From Amycolatopsis nigrescens CSC17Ta-90 (GTDB taxonomy: Bacteria; Actinomycetota; Actinomycetes; Mycobacteriales; Pseudonocardiaceae), in assembly GCF_000384315.1 (NCBI RefSeq), contig NZ_ARVW01000001.1, forward strand, positions 7,981,001 through 8,045,000: 64,000 bases of DNA. Direction: 5' to 3'. Made by a program: the position numbers and the translations under genes. How positions within the stretch are numbered: position 1 is the first letter of the stretch; every line of letters begins with the position of its first letter. This document shows, in pieces, positions 33,149 to 41,006 of the stretch. The notes beneath the pieces are model-generated. The model was given only the letters and a program-made list of their open reading frames with translations. It did not search any database and was not told where the DNA came from.

Positions 33149-35313
33149 CCCGCCGCCCGGTCGAGCACCGGACCGCCCCGGTGGCCGGTTACACGGACCG
33201 GTTCTCCGCCAGGCCGGGGGAGCGGATCGCGGTGTCGGCGAGCTCGGTCAAGCCGCGCTGCGCGGTGCGGGTGCTGCGGGTCGGCCATGACGGGCAGGCG
33301 CCGGTCCGGACCCCGGTCCACCTCGGCGCGCCCGCGCAGATCGACATTCCACATAGGACACTCGACCTCGGTTCCTACGGGCTGGTGCCGGATCCGCCGC
33401 CGCTGACCGGCGCGGTCGCCTTCGCGGTCTGGGTCTGGCCGACCGCCCTGCCCGCCTGGCGCGCCGGCCTGATCACCCAGGGGCACCAGGAAAGCGGGCC
33501 GTACGCGGCGTTGTCGCTGCTCTCCGGCGGCAGGATCACGTTCGAGGCCAGTACCGAGGACGGCCTGGTCTCGGTGCGCAGCGAACTCGCGCTGCGCACC
33601 CGGCGCTGGTACTTCGTCGCGGGCGGCTACGACGCCGAGCGGGGCGCGCTGCTGACCGTCTGGCCGAGCGCGCCGCTCGCCGTCGAAGGCGGCCTTTCCC
33701 GGTCCACCGCCGGCCCCGGCGGGCCGCTGGTGCAGGGGACGCCGCCGCTGCTGCTCGCCGGGCACCGCGGCGCGGACGGCGAGGTGACCGCCAACCTGGA
33801 CGGCAAGCTCGACGCGCCCGGTGTCTTCGACCGGCTGCCCACCGCCGGGGAGCTGGCCGAGTTCGCCGACGGCCGGTCCACCCTCGCCGAACTCGGCGCA
33901 CGTGCCTGCTGGGATCTGGCCAAGGACATCGGCGGCGACCGGATGGTGGACGTCGTGGCCGGGCACCACGGGCGGCTGCACAACCTGCCGCTGCGCGCGG
34001 TCACCGGGCACGACTGGACCGGCGACGTACTGGACTGGCGGCACGCCGCGCGGGGGTACGGCGCGGTGCACTTCCACTCCGACGACCTGGACGACGCGGG
34101 CTGGGCGCCGTCGCTCACCCTCGATCTGCCCGACGATCTGCCCGGCGGCTGCTACGCGGTCGAGCTGACCACCGAGACCGGAGTGGACCGGGTGCCCTTC
34201 TTCGTCCGCCCCCGCGCGGACGCGGCCAAGGCGCCGCTGCTGCTGCTCGTGCCGACGCTGAGCTACCTGGCCTACGCGCTGGACCACCTGCGGCAGCCGA
34301 TCCGGCCGGAGGACCCGCGGGAGGTGGCCGCGAAGTTCGCCAGGGACAACCTGCTGCACAGCCTCTACGACCGGCACGCCGACGGCAGCGGAGTGTGCAC
34401 GGTGTCCAGCCTGCGGCCGCTGCTGGGCATGCGCGACGACCATCTGTTCCGCTATCTCAGCGCGCCGCACCAGTACGCCGAGGACGTGCAGCTGGTCGGC
34501 TGGCTCGGCCGGCAGGGGTTCGATTTCGACCTGCTCACCGACCACGACCTGGACGCGGAGGGCGGTGCGGCGCTGGCCGGTTACCGCGCGGTGCTCACCG
34601 GCAGCCATCCGGAGTACTGGACGGGCACCATGCTCGACGCCGTCGGCGAGCACCTTGACCAGGGCGGGAAGTTCGCCTACTTGGGCGGCAACGGCGCCTA
34701 TTGGGTCACCGCGATCGCGGGCGACCGGCGGCACATCGCCGAACTGCGCCGCGGCTACTCGGGCGTGCGCACCTGGGAGGGCGAGCCGGGCGAGCAGCAC
34801 CTGGCCTGCAGCGGCGAGCCCGGCGGGCTGTGGGCCGAACGCGGCCGGTCCCCGCACCGGCTGTTCGGCATCGGCTCCACGGCGGCCGGTATGACCACCG
34901 GGTCCGCCTACGAGCTGAAGTTCGATCCTGGCGACACCGCGGCCGAACGGATCTTCGCCGGCGTGGACGTCTCGGCACCGCTCGGCGGGTACGGCTCGGT
35001 GCTCGACGGCGCCGCGTCGTTCGAGACCGACGGCATCGACGTGCTGCTCGGTTCGCCGCCGGACGTGCGGCTGCTGGGCCGCTCGATGCTCGGCGAGCAG
35101 TACCTGTCCGCCTACACCGGCCCGGCGTTCCCGCATCCGCACGCCGAACCGGTGGACCACCGGCGGGCCGACCTCACCCTGCTGGACACCGCGGGCGGCG
35201 GCACGGTCTTCGCCACCGGGTCGATCGGCTGGTGCGGGGCGTTGTCGCACGACGGCGACGACAACGACGTCTCGCGGCTGACCGCGAACGTACTGCGCTG
35301 GTTCTGCGAATGA
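33145..35313 (+). CDS. N,N-dimethylformamidase large-subunit-like amidohydrolase
   Basis: 722 residues. The N-terminal half holds a LamG/concanavalin-like beta-sandwich (GAVAFAVWVWPTALPAWRAGL, RRWYFVAGGYDAERGALLTVW); the C-terminal half has the dimethylformamidase domain with GSHPEYWTGTMLDAV (about 490) and GGNGAYWV (about 513). In the characterised Paracoccus enzyme a mononuclear iron is held by two Tyr and one Glu; the Tyr of HPEYW and GAYW are candidates here. It should hydrolyse an amide C-N bond. The small subunit of the known enzyme is not encoded nearby. GTG 33145 overlaps the SDR stop. Confidence 0.8.
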   Translation: MTRRPVEHRTAPVAGYTDRFSARPGERIAVSASSVKPRCAVRVLRVGHDGQAPVRTPVHLGAPAQIDIPHRTLDLGSYGLVPDPPPLTGAVAFAVWVWPTALPAWRAGLITQGHQESGPYAALSLLSGGRITFEASTEDGLVSVRSELALRTRRWYFVAGGYDAERGALLTVWPSAPLAVEGGLSRSTAGPGGPLVQGTPPLLLAGHRGADGEVTANLDGKLDAPGVFDRLPTAGELAEFADGRSTLAELGARACWDLAKDIGGDRMVDVVAGHHGRLHNLPLRAVTGHDWTGDVLDWRHAARGYGAVHFHSDDLDDAGWAPSLTLDLPDDLPGGCYAVELTTETGVDRVPFFVRPRADAAKAPLLLLVPTLSYLAYALDHLRQPIRPEDPREVAAKFARDNLLHSLYDRHADGSGVCTVSSLRPLLGMRDDHLFRYLSAPHQYAEDVQLVGWLGRQGFDFDLLTDHDLDAEGGAALAGYRAVLTGSHPEYWTGTMLDAVGEHLDQGGKFAYLGGNGAYWVTAIAGDRRHIAELRRGYSGVRTWEGEPGEQHLACSGEPGGLWAERGRSPHRLFGIGSTAAGMTTGSAYELKFDPGDTAAERIFAGVDVSAPLGGYGSVLDGAASFETDGIDVLLGSPPDVRLLGRSMLGEQYLSAYTGPAFPHPHAEPVDHRRADLTLLDTAGGGTVFATGSIGWCGALSHDGDDNDVSRLTANVLRWFCE

Positions 35314-36317
35314 AGGGACTGTCAGTGTCTTCCATGTCTTCCGAGCCACCCATGCCATCTGAGCCTTTGCATCCCGAGGCCCGCGCGGTGATCGACGCCA
35401 GCGCGGCCGCCGGCCAGGACCTGACACCGGGATCGTTGACGGCGGCCGAGATGCGCGCGCGGTTCGCCGCCGCCTGGCAGCCGGGCGAACGGGGTGACCC
35501 GGTGGGCGCCCGGTTCGAACGGGGGATCTCCGGTCCCGGCGGCGACCTGCGCCTCCGGGTGTATCAGCCGGAGGGCACCGGGCCGTTCCCGGCGCTGGTG
35601 TGGTTCCACGGTGGCGGCTGGGTGATCGGTTCGCTGGACGAGAACGAGGTCACCTGCCGGGCGATCTGCCACCAGGCCGGGGCGGTGGTGGTGTCGGTCG
35701 ACTACCGGCTGGCGCCGGAACACCCGTTCCCCGCGGCCATCGAGGACGCCTACGCCGCGCTCTGCTGGGTGGCCGGTGACGGGGCGGAGATCGCGGTCGA
35801 CCCGGCGCGGATCGCGGTCGGTGGCGAGAGCGCGGGCGGCAACCTCGCCACGGTCGCGACCATGATGGCGCGGGATCGGCACGGCCCGGCGGCGGTGCTG
35901 CAACTGCTGGCGTCGCCGGTAACCGCGCCGCCGAGCGACGACCGTCCGTCCTACCGGGACTTCGGCGAGGGCTACTTCCTCAGCAAGGCCAGTATGGACT
36001 GGTTCTTCGAGCAGTATCCCCGGGACCCGGAAGACCTGCGAAACCCTTATCTGGCACCGTTGTCCGCCGATGACCTTGCCGGGCTGCCGCCCGCGCTGGT
36101 GCTGACCGCCGAGTACGACCCGTTGCGCGACGAGGGCGAGCAGTACGCCCATCGCCTGCTCGCCGCCGGGGTGCCCTGCGAGCTGGTGCGCTATCCGGGG
36201 CAGATCCACGGTTTCTTCGCCTTGCTGCCCGACCAGCTCAGCGTTTCTTCCGTCGCACACGCTCGCGCGGCCGCCGCGCTGCGCCGCGCGTTCACCGCCG
36301 AGAAAGGAAAGTCATGA
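35310..36317 (+). CDS. HSL-family esterase (alpha/beta hydrolase)
   Basis: 335 residues of the hormone-sensitive lipase family. HGGGW (about 97) forms the oxyanion hole, DYRLAPEHPFPAA follows, and the nucleophile Ser is in VGGESAGGNLA (about 173; GES instead of the more common GDS). The closing Asp is in AEYDPLRDEG and the His in GQIHGFFAL. Hydrolyses short acyl esters. ATG 35310 overlaps the stop of the amidohydrolase and its stop overlaps the aldo/keto reductase start. Confidence 0.9.
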   Translation: MKGLSVSSMSSEPPMPSEPLHPEARAVIDASAAAGQDLTPGSLTAAEMRARFAAAWQPGERGDPVGARFERGISGPGGDLRLRVYQPEGTGPFPALVWFHGGGWVIGSLDENEVTCRAICHQAGAVVVSVDYRLAPEHPFPAAIEDAYAALCWVAGDGAEIAVDPARIAVGGESAGGNLATVATMMARDRHGPAAVLQLLASPVTAPPSDDRPSYRDFGEGYFLSKASMDWFFEQYPRDPEDLRNPYLAPLSADDLAGLPPALVLTAEYDPLRDEGEQYAHRLLAAGVPCELVRYPGQIHGFFALLPDQLSVSSVAHARAAAALRRAFTAEKGKS

Positions 36318-37285
36318 AGGTTCCACACCGCAGAATCGGCACGCACGGGCCGGAGGTGTCCGCGCTCTCCCTTGGCTCCTGGCACACCTACGACCGAATG
36401 CGGTTCTCCGACGCGGTGGCCATGATCCGGTACGCGGTCGAGCACGGAATCAATCTCTTCGACGTCGGCTACTACGGCGGTTTCAGTTTGGACGGCAAGC
36501 CGGTCCCGGATTCCTTCACCGATGTGCTTTTCGGCAGAATCGTACAGGCGGCCGGACTGTCCAGAGAGGACTACGTTCTTTCGGTGAAGTTGTGGGTGAA
36601 CAACTACCCGGACCGGTCTTTTGGTGAACAGCTGGACGAGCTGTTGTTGCGCGTGGGCACCGAGCGCGCAGATTTCGCCATTCTCGGCGATATCGCGGGT
36701 TTGCGACCGGATCTGCCGCGGCTGGTCCGCGATCTCGGCGAACTGGTGGATCAGGGCAGGCTCGGCGGCTGGGGGGTGAACAACTGGTCGTGCGGCGACA
36801 TCCGCGCCGCGCACGAGGCGGCCACCGAGGCGGGGGTGCCGGGTCCGCAGATGGCGCAGCTGAAGTACAGCGTGGTCCGCCGGTCGATCGCGGACGGGAA
36901 GCCGTTCCGGCTGCTCACCGAGGAGATCGGGCTGAGCCTGCAGGCCTCGGATGTCTTGGAGGGCGGGGTGCTCGCCGGCAACCTCCAGCCGGAGCGGATG
37001 ATCGGCAAGGACCCCGGCGGGATCCGTGCGCGGATCGCCGGCCCGGTGGCCAGGCTCGCCGAGATCGCGAAGTCCTTCGACGCCACTCCGGCGCAGCTGG
37101 CGGTGGCGTTCTGCCTGACCCATCCGGCGGCCACCACGGTTCTGTTCGGCGCCAGTAAACAGGCGCAACTGGTGGAGAACATCGGAGCACTGGAACTGGC
37201 GGAGCACTGCGGTGCGGAGATCCGTGCCGCGGTGGAGGGATTGTGGCTGGACCGGGAGGCGGTGGATCCCACCGGGCGCCGATAG
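36314..37285 (+). CDS. Aldo/keto reductase
   Basis: 323 residues of the AKR barrel. The catalytic Tyr is in INLFDVGYYGGF (about 54), Lys in VLSVKLWVNNY (about 94); the NADPH-binding end is TVLFGASKQAQLVENIGALE. It resembles the potassium-channel beta-subunit group of AKRs. It reduces an aldehyde or ketone of unknown identity. ATG 36314 overlaps the upstream stop by four bases. It is the last gene of the rightward operon; a separate promoter for the LuxR gene follows. Confidence 0.88.
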   Translation: MKVPHRRIGTHGPEVSALSLGSWHTYDRMRFSDAVAMIRYAVEHGINLFDVGYYGGFSLDGKPVPDSFTDVLFGRIVQAAGLSREDYVLSVKLWVNNYPDRSFGEQLDELLLRVGTERADFAILGDIAGLRPDLPRLVRDLGELVDQGRLGGWGVNNWSCGDIRAAHEAATEAGVPGPQMAQLKYSVVRRSIADGKPFRLLTEEIGLSLQASDVLEGGVLAGNLQPERMIGKDPGGIRARIAGPVARLAEIAKSFDATPAQLAVAFCLTHPAATTVLFGASKQAQLVENIGALELAEHCGAEIRAAVEGLWLDREAVDPTGRR

Positions 37286-37305
37286 AATGGTATGTACTTG
37301 AAATC

Positions 37306-37334
37306 TTGACCATCTGTTTGGCCAGGAGTATGTT
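37306..37334 (+). promoter_or_regulatory. Predicted sigma-70 type promoter of the LuxR-type gene
   Basis: TTGACC (37306-37311) and TATGTT (37329-37334) are 17 bases apart. This places the transcription start near 37341 and rules out the in-frame ATG at 37330, which lies in the -10 box, in favour of ATG 37360. Confidence 0.6.
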
Positions 37335-37359
37335 CGCTTCTCCCATCCCTAGGAGAGGC

Positions 37360-38379
37360 ATGGATTCTTCGAGCGTCGCCGCCGCGGTGCAGATCGGCTA
37401 CGCCATGGGCACCAACGCCGACGTCGAATGGGAGGAATTGTTCGGACTGCTCGCCGGCGCCATTCCGGAGATCTGCGCGGTTCAGGTCACCGGCTGGGAT
37501 CCGGTGGCCAGGAGGTTCGTGGTGGTGGCCGAACGCGGTTACCGGAAGTCCATTTCCCACGACCTGGCCCACGGGCTGCCGCGCACCCGCTGGGGCGTGC
37601 AGCTGTTCGCGTCCAAGATGCCGTTGCTGATGGACGACATGCCGCAGCATTTCCGGGCTTCCCCGCACTACCAGGAGAAACTCCAGCCTGCCGGGTTCGA
37701 GGACGGGCTGTCCGCGGCGCTGCGCTCGGAGACCGGTAGGCGGATCGGCATGCTGCACCTGAACGCCCCGGTGCGCCGTGCGTTCGGCGAACGGGCACGG
37801 GAGTTCGTCGCGCAGGTCGCGCCGGCGCTGGCCCGTCGCGTGGACCCGCTGTGGTGCCCACCGCTGGCCGCGCGGTTCGGCCCGGAATGGGCGGCCAGCA
37901 GGCTCGTCCCCGGTGGCGAACCGCTGGCATTGACCGGCCGTCAGGCGACGCCGCTGGCCCGCGACCGGCGGATCGTCGAACTCGCACACGCCTTCGCCCG
38001 GTTGTCGGTCGGCGCGCTGAACTTCCTGTGGCCCGGCGATGCCGGCTGGTACCGCGCGGTGCTGCTGCACGTGGTGGACACCAACCGGACCGGGGTGGTG
38101 GTGGCGAGCGCCCCGTTCGCCAACGAGTTCGGCCTGACCGCGCGCGAGGTGGACGTGGCGACCGGGATCGTGGCGGGGCTGAGCAACCAGGCGATCGCGG
38201 ACGAGCTAGTCGTCAGCCGCCGCACCGTGGAGACCTACGTCGAACGTCTGCTCGGCAAGCTCGACTGCGCGTCCCGCGGCGAAGCGGCCGGTATCGCGGT
38301 CCGCGCCGGACTGCTCAAACCCACCGTCGGCCCCAGGGGCGTCGGCGACCTGCGCCGCCTGACCAGAGGCGGCTCCTAA
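37360..38379 (+). CDS. GAF-domain LuxR-type transcriptional regulator
   Basis: 339 residues. Residues about 15-160 look like a GAF sensor (ELFGLLAGAIPEICAVQVTGWDPVARRFVVVAERGY; RIGMLHLNAPVRRAFGERAREFVAQVAP). The C-terminus has a LuxR HTH: FGLTAREVDVATGIVAGLSNQAIADELVVS, then RRTVETYVERLLGKLDCASR. No phospho-acceptor domain is seen, so it probably binds a small ligand directly. ATG 37360 is chosen from the promoter position and AGGAG just upstream. It lies at the end of the amidohydrolase operon and is a good candidate for its regulator, though this is by proximity only. Confidence 0.88.
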   Translation: MDSSSVAAAVQIGYAMGTNADVEWEELFGLLAGAIPEICAVQVTGWDPVARRFVVVAERGYRKSISHDLAHGLPRTRWGVQLFASKMPLLMDDMPQHFRASPHYQEKLQPAGFEDGLSAALRSETGRRIGMLHLNAPVRRAFGERAREFVAQVAPALARRVDPLWCPPLAARFGPEWAASRLVPGGEPLALTGRQATPLARDRRIVELAHAFARLSVGALNFLWPGDAGWYRAVLLHVVDTNRTGVVVASAPFANEFGLTAREVDVATGIVAGLSNQAIADELVVSRRTVETYVERLLGKLDCASRGEAAGIAVRAGLLKPTVGPRGVGDLRRLTRGGS

Positions 38380-38480
38380 CCCCGCCCGGCCAGCTCGTTG
38401 ATCCGGCTGTCGTTGAGATCGACATGCAAGCCCGCCGGGGATCGAGCCAGGCCACCGTGGTTGGCGTTCTGGCAGCTACG
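38376..38480 (-). pseudogene. Possible remnant of a gene 3' end in the LuxR / hydrolase interval
   Basis: In the 225-base gap after the LuxR gene, the minus strand is open for about 35 codons with no start and reads like a protein C-terminus (NHGGLARSPAG then LHVDLNDSRINELAGRG and a stop). The DLND-SRINELAGRG end has an ordinary coding look, but I cannot assign a family. The remaining gap up to 38590 shows nothing clear except the promoter of the next gene. Confidence 0.25.
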
Positions 38481-38590
38481 TGGGTAAACCTATCTCGTAT
38501 TTCACCGACGGTAAGAAGAGCGGCTCAACGCCGTGCCGGTTGGAGTATCCACTGCAACCTCGCGGTGATCCACAGGTACCGACTGGGGAG

Positions 38591-38596
38591 TAGGGT
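38591..38596 (+). promoter_or_regulatory. TAGGGT -10-like box, possible leaderless transcript
   Basis: TAGGGT ends eight bases before the GTG start at 38605, so transcription would begin at or very near the start codon. No ribosome-binding site lies between them. Leaderless mRNAs are common in actinomycetes. A convincing -35 was not found. Confidence 0.4.
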
Positions 38597-38604
38597 CGCT
38601 GGCC

Positions 38605-39360
38605 GTGAGCGATCTTCCAGTGCGGACCTTCCGCGGCCGCGACGGTGCCGAACTCGCCTACCGGGAGCTGGGGGAGGGCAGGCCGTTGGTGCTGATCCAC
38701 GGCTACTTCTCCACCGCGACGGTCAACTGGCTGAACTACGGGCACGCCGCGAAGCTCGCGGAGCGCGGCCATCGGGTGATCATGCCGGACCTGCGCGGGC
38801 ACGGTGACAGTGCGAGATCGCACGATGCCGCGGCGTATCCGCCCGACGTGCTGGCGGACGACGCCTTCGCGTTGATCGAGCAGCTCGGCCTCACCGACTA
38901 CGACCTGGGCGGCTACTCGCTGGGCGGGCGGACCACGGTGCGGATGCTGGTGCGCGGCGCGACTCCGGGCCGGGCGGTGGTGGCGGGCACCGGGCTCGAC
39001 GGGATTCTGCACACCGCCGGCCGCAGCGCGCACTTCCGCCGGGTGCTCGTCGATCCCGGCGGGTTCGAGCGCGGCTCGGCGGAAGGGCGGGCCGCGGCCT
39101 TCCTGAAGACGGTCGGCGGCGACCCGGCGGCGCTGCTGCACGTTCTCGGCAGCTTCGTGGACACCCCGCGAGAGGCGCTCGCCCAGATCGAGACACCGGT
39201 GCTCGTGCTGGCCGGCGATGAGGACGACTGCAACGGCTCGGCGCAGGAATTGGCCGAGCTGCTGCCTGGCGGCCGGTACGCGATGGTGCCCGGCAACCAC
39301 CTCAGCGCGGTCGCCCAAGCGGAGCTCGGGCTGACGATCGCGGGCTTTCTCGGCGAGTGA
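38605..39360 (+). CDS. Alpha/beta hydrolase
   Basis: 251 residues. IHGYFSTATVNW (oxyanion segment), DLRGHGDSA, the nucleophile elbow GGYSLGG (Ser about 98), an Asp in LVLAGDEDDC and the closing His in VPGNHLSAVAQ. Small serine hydrolase without a large lid; the substrate is unknown. GTG 38605 appears leaderless (a TAGGGT box lies just upstream). Stands alone between the LuxR gene and a lipoprotein gene. Confidence 0.88.
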   Translation: MSDLPVRTFRGRDGAELAYRELGEGRPLVLIHGYFSTATVNWLNYGHAAKLAERGHRVIMPDLRGHGDSARSHDAAAYPPDVLADDAFALIEQLGLTDYDLGGYSLGGRTTVRMLVRGATPGRAVVAGTGLDGILHTAGRSAHFRRVLVDPGGFERGSAEGRAAAFLKTVGGDPAALLHVLGSFVDTPREALAQIETPVLVLAGDEDDCNGSAQELAELLPGGRYAMVPGNHLSAVAQAELGLTIAGFLGE

Positions 39361-39473
39361 TGACGGGTGCCCGAGCGCTCCACTGTGACCGGACACACCG
39401 GACGAATGTGCAGGTGAGCGGAGAATTTCGCCCCCTGTAAGCAAGATCGTGGGCCGGCAGGGAAACTCGTTTG

Positions 39474-40481
39474 GTGAGCTTTTGGCGTAGAAGGTATCCG
39501 CGTGGCGTTCTGACGATCGCGGTGGTGGCCGCCGCGACCTTCCTGGGCGGCTGCACCAGCGCGCTGGACGGCACCGCGCTGCCGGTGCCGGGAGAGGTCC
39601 GCCCGCCCGCCGATCCGAACGATCCGTGCGCGCTGCTCGGCGCCGCCGAGGCGGCCTACCTCGGGCTCGAGGAGCAGGGCGAGTTCGTGCCGGCCGAACC
39701 GGACAAGGAGATCCCGCCCGGTTGCTCCTGGCCCGCCGGCGAGGAGGCCGAGGTGCCCGGCTCGCTCCACCTCGTCTACTCGACCGACCAGTCTCTGCTG
39801 CAGTACGAGGGAAACAGTGGCGTGCAGCCGATGGAGCGGCTGCCGATCGGTGGGCTGGACTGGGCCCGGTGGCCGGCGTTCTTCGGCGACGACGACTGCG
39901 ACCTTGCGGTGGAGCTGTCCGCCAACTCGTTCGTCATGCTCTCCAGCAGCAACTACGAGGACAGGAGCAAGACCTGCGATCTGGCCAAGGCGGCCGCGCC
40001 GTATGTCTCGGCACGGCTGCCTGGCGGTGCGCCCGCGCCGCCGCTGACGCCCAAGGTCGCTCCGCCGAGCCCGTTGTCCTCGGTGGAACCCTGCGTGCTG
40101 CTCGGCGCCGAGCAACTCGGCGGGCTCGGCATGGATCCCAACGGCAGGCCCACCGGTAAGGGCCGCTCGAACACCGACCTGCCGCCGGGTTGTCAGTGGG
40201 AGCCGGCGGCGGGCAACAACTCGCAGGCGCTGTACGTCATGGTGGCTGCGGACGAGTCGGCGGAGGACGTCGCCTACGACCGGACCTCCACCGAACAGGT
40301 CCAGGCCAATGGTCGCGGCTGGAACCTCTACCTGGACGGGAAGTCCTGCGAAGCGATCCTGCCGTTCACCGAGACCTCGGCAGTCAAGATCATCGGTGGT
40401 CACCGGGAAGATCCCGCTCAGGCGTGCGCGCAGGTCCGGCCGGTCATCCCGATGATCACCGCGAACCTGCCGCCGGGGTGA
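39474..40481 (+). CDS. Lipoprotein with two DUF3558 domains
   Basis: About 335 residues with a lipoprotein signal ending AATFLGGCTS (Cys about 26). Two copies of the DUF3558 pattern follow: DPCALLGAAEAAYLGLE to IPPGCSWPA (about 45-95) and EPCVLLGAEQLGGLGMDP to LPPGCQWEP (about 200-240), each with paired Cys. DUF3558 proteins are exported actinobacterial lipoproteins of unknown function; most have one domain, so this looks like an internal duplication. GTG 39474 has AGGGAA nine bases upstream; TTG 39471 is the alternative. Confidence 0.85.
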   Translation: MSFWRRRYPRGVLTIAVVAAATFLGGCTSALDGTALPVPGEVRPPADPNDPCALLGAAEAAYLGLEEQGEFVPAEPDKEIPPGCSWPAGEEAEVPGSLHLVYSTDQSLLQYEGNSGVQPMERLPIGGLDWARWPAFFGDDDCDLAVELSANSFVMLSSSNYEDRSKTCDLAKAAAPYVSARLPGGAPAPPLTPKVAPPSPLSSVEPCVLLGAEQLGGLGMDPNGRPTGKGRSNTDLPPGCQWEPAAGNNSQALYVMVAADESAEDVAYDRTSTEQVQANGRGWNLYLDGKSCEAILPFTETSAVKIIGGHREDPAQACAQVRPVIPMITANLPPG

Positions 40482-40529
40482 GCCGGCCGGGGTGCGAGGA
40501 TCTTCGGGTGGCGCGGAGGGATGGGGCTG

Positions 40530-40973
40530 ATGGACGAACCTGGTGAAGCGGGCACGCGGACCAGGCGCCGGAAGGTTCCGCTGCATCCCACGCTCGTCAC
40601 CGTGCCGATCGGCTGCTGGGTGATGAGCCCGGTGCTGGACATCGTCGGCATGGCGAAGAACAGCCCCGGCGAGTTCACCACGGCGTCCACCTGGCTGCTC
40701 GGCATCGGACTGCTCACCGCCGTGCTCGCCGGAGTGGTTGGCCTGGCGGACGCGCTGCCCATCCCGCCGCGTACCGCCGCCTACCGGCAGGCGATGATCC
40801 ACCTCTCGCTGGCGCTGGTGGCCGTGCTGCTCTACGGGGTGAACTATCTGATGCGCACGGCGACCCCGGGCGGGCCGGTTCCGGTGGGCCTGCTGGTGTT
40901 CTCCCTGATCAATCTCGTGGTGCTGCTGACCACCGCCAGGGTCGGTGCCGCGCTCGCGTACCGCCACCGCTAG
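40530..40973 (+). CDS. DUF2231 membrane protein
   Basis: 147 residues with four hydrophobic helices. The opening VPLHPTLVTVPIGCWVMSPVLDIVG is the signature of DUF2231, a family of small membrane proteins of unknown function, sometimes next to oxidoreductases. ATG 40530 (MDEPGEAG) is preferred because GGAGGG ends nine bases upstream, whereas it directly abuts the ATG at 40521. It converges on the HAF-repeat gene with a strong hairpin between. Confidence 0.82.
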   Translation: MDEPGEAGTRTRRRKVPLHPTLVTVPIGCWVMSPVLDIVGMAKNSPGEFTTASTWLLGIGLLTAVLAGVVGLADALPIPPRTAAYRQAMIHLSLALVAVLLYGVNYLMRTATPGGPVPVGLLVFSLINLVVLLTTARVGAALAYRHR

Positions 40974-40998
40974 TCCGGGCGGCCCCGCCCGCCCGGAC
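40973..40998. terminator. Bidirectional hairpin between convergent genes
   Basis: GTCCGGGCGG (40973-40982) and CCGCCCGGAC (40989-40998) form a perfect 10-bp stem with a six-base loop between the DUF2231 and HAF-repeat genes. There is no T-run, as usual in this GC-rich DNA. Confidence 0.7.
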
Positions 40999-41006
40999 GC
41001 CACCGG

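Noticed and set aside
37330..37362. Earlier ATG (37330) as start of the LuxR-type gene
   Set aside because: It lies inside the predicted -10 box and its ribosome site has only one base of spacing.
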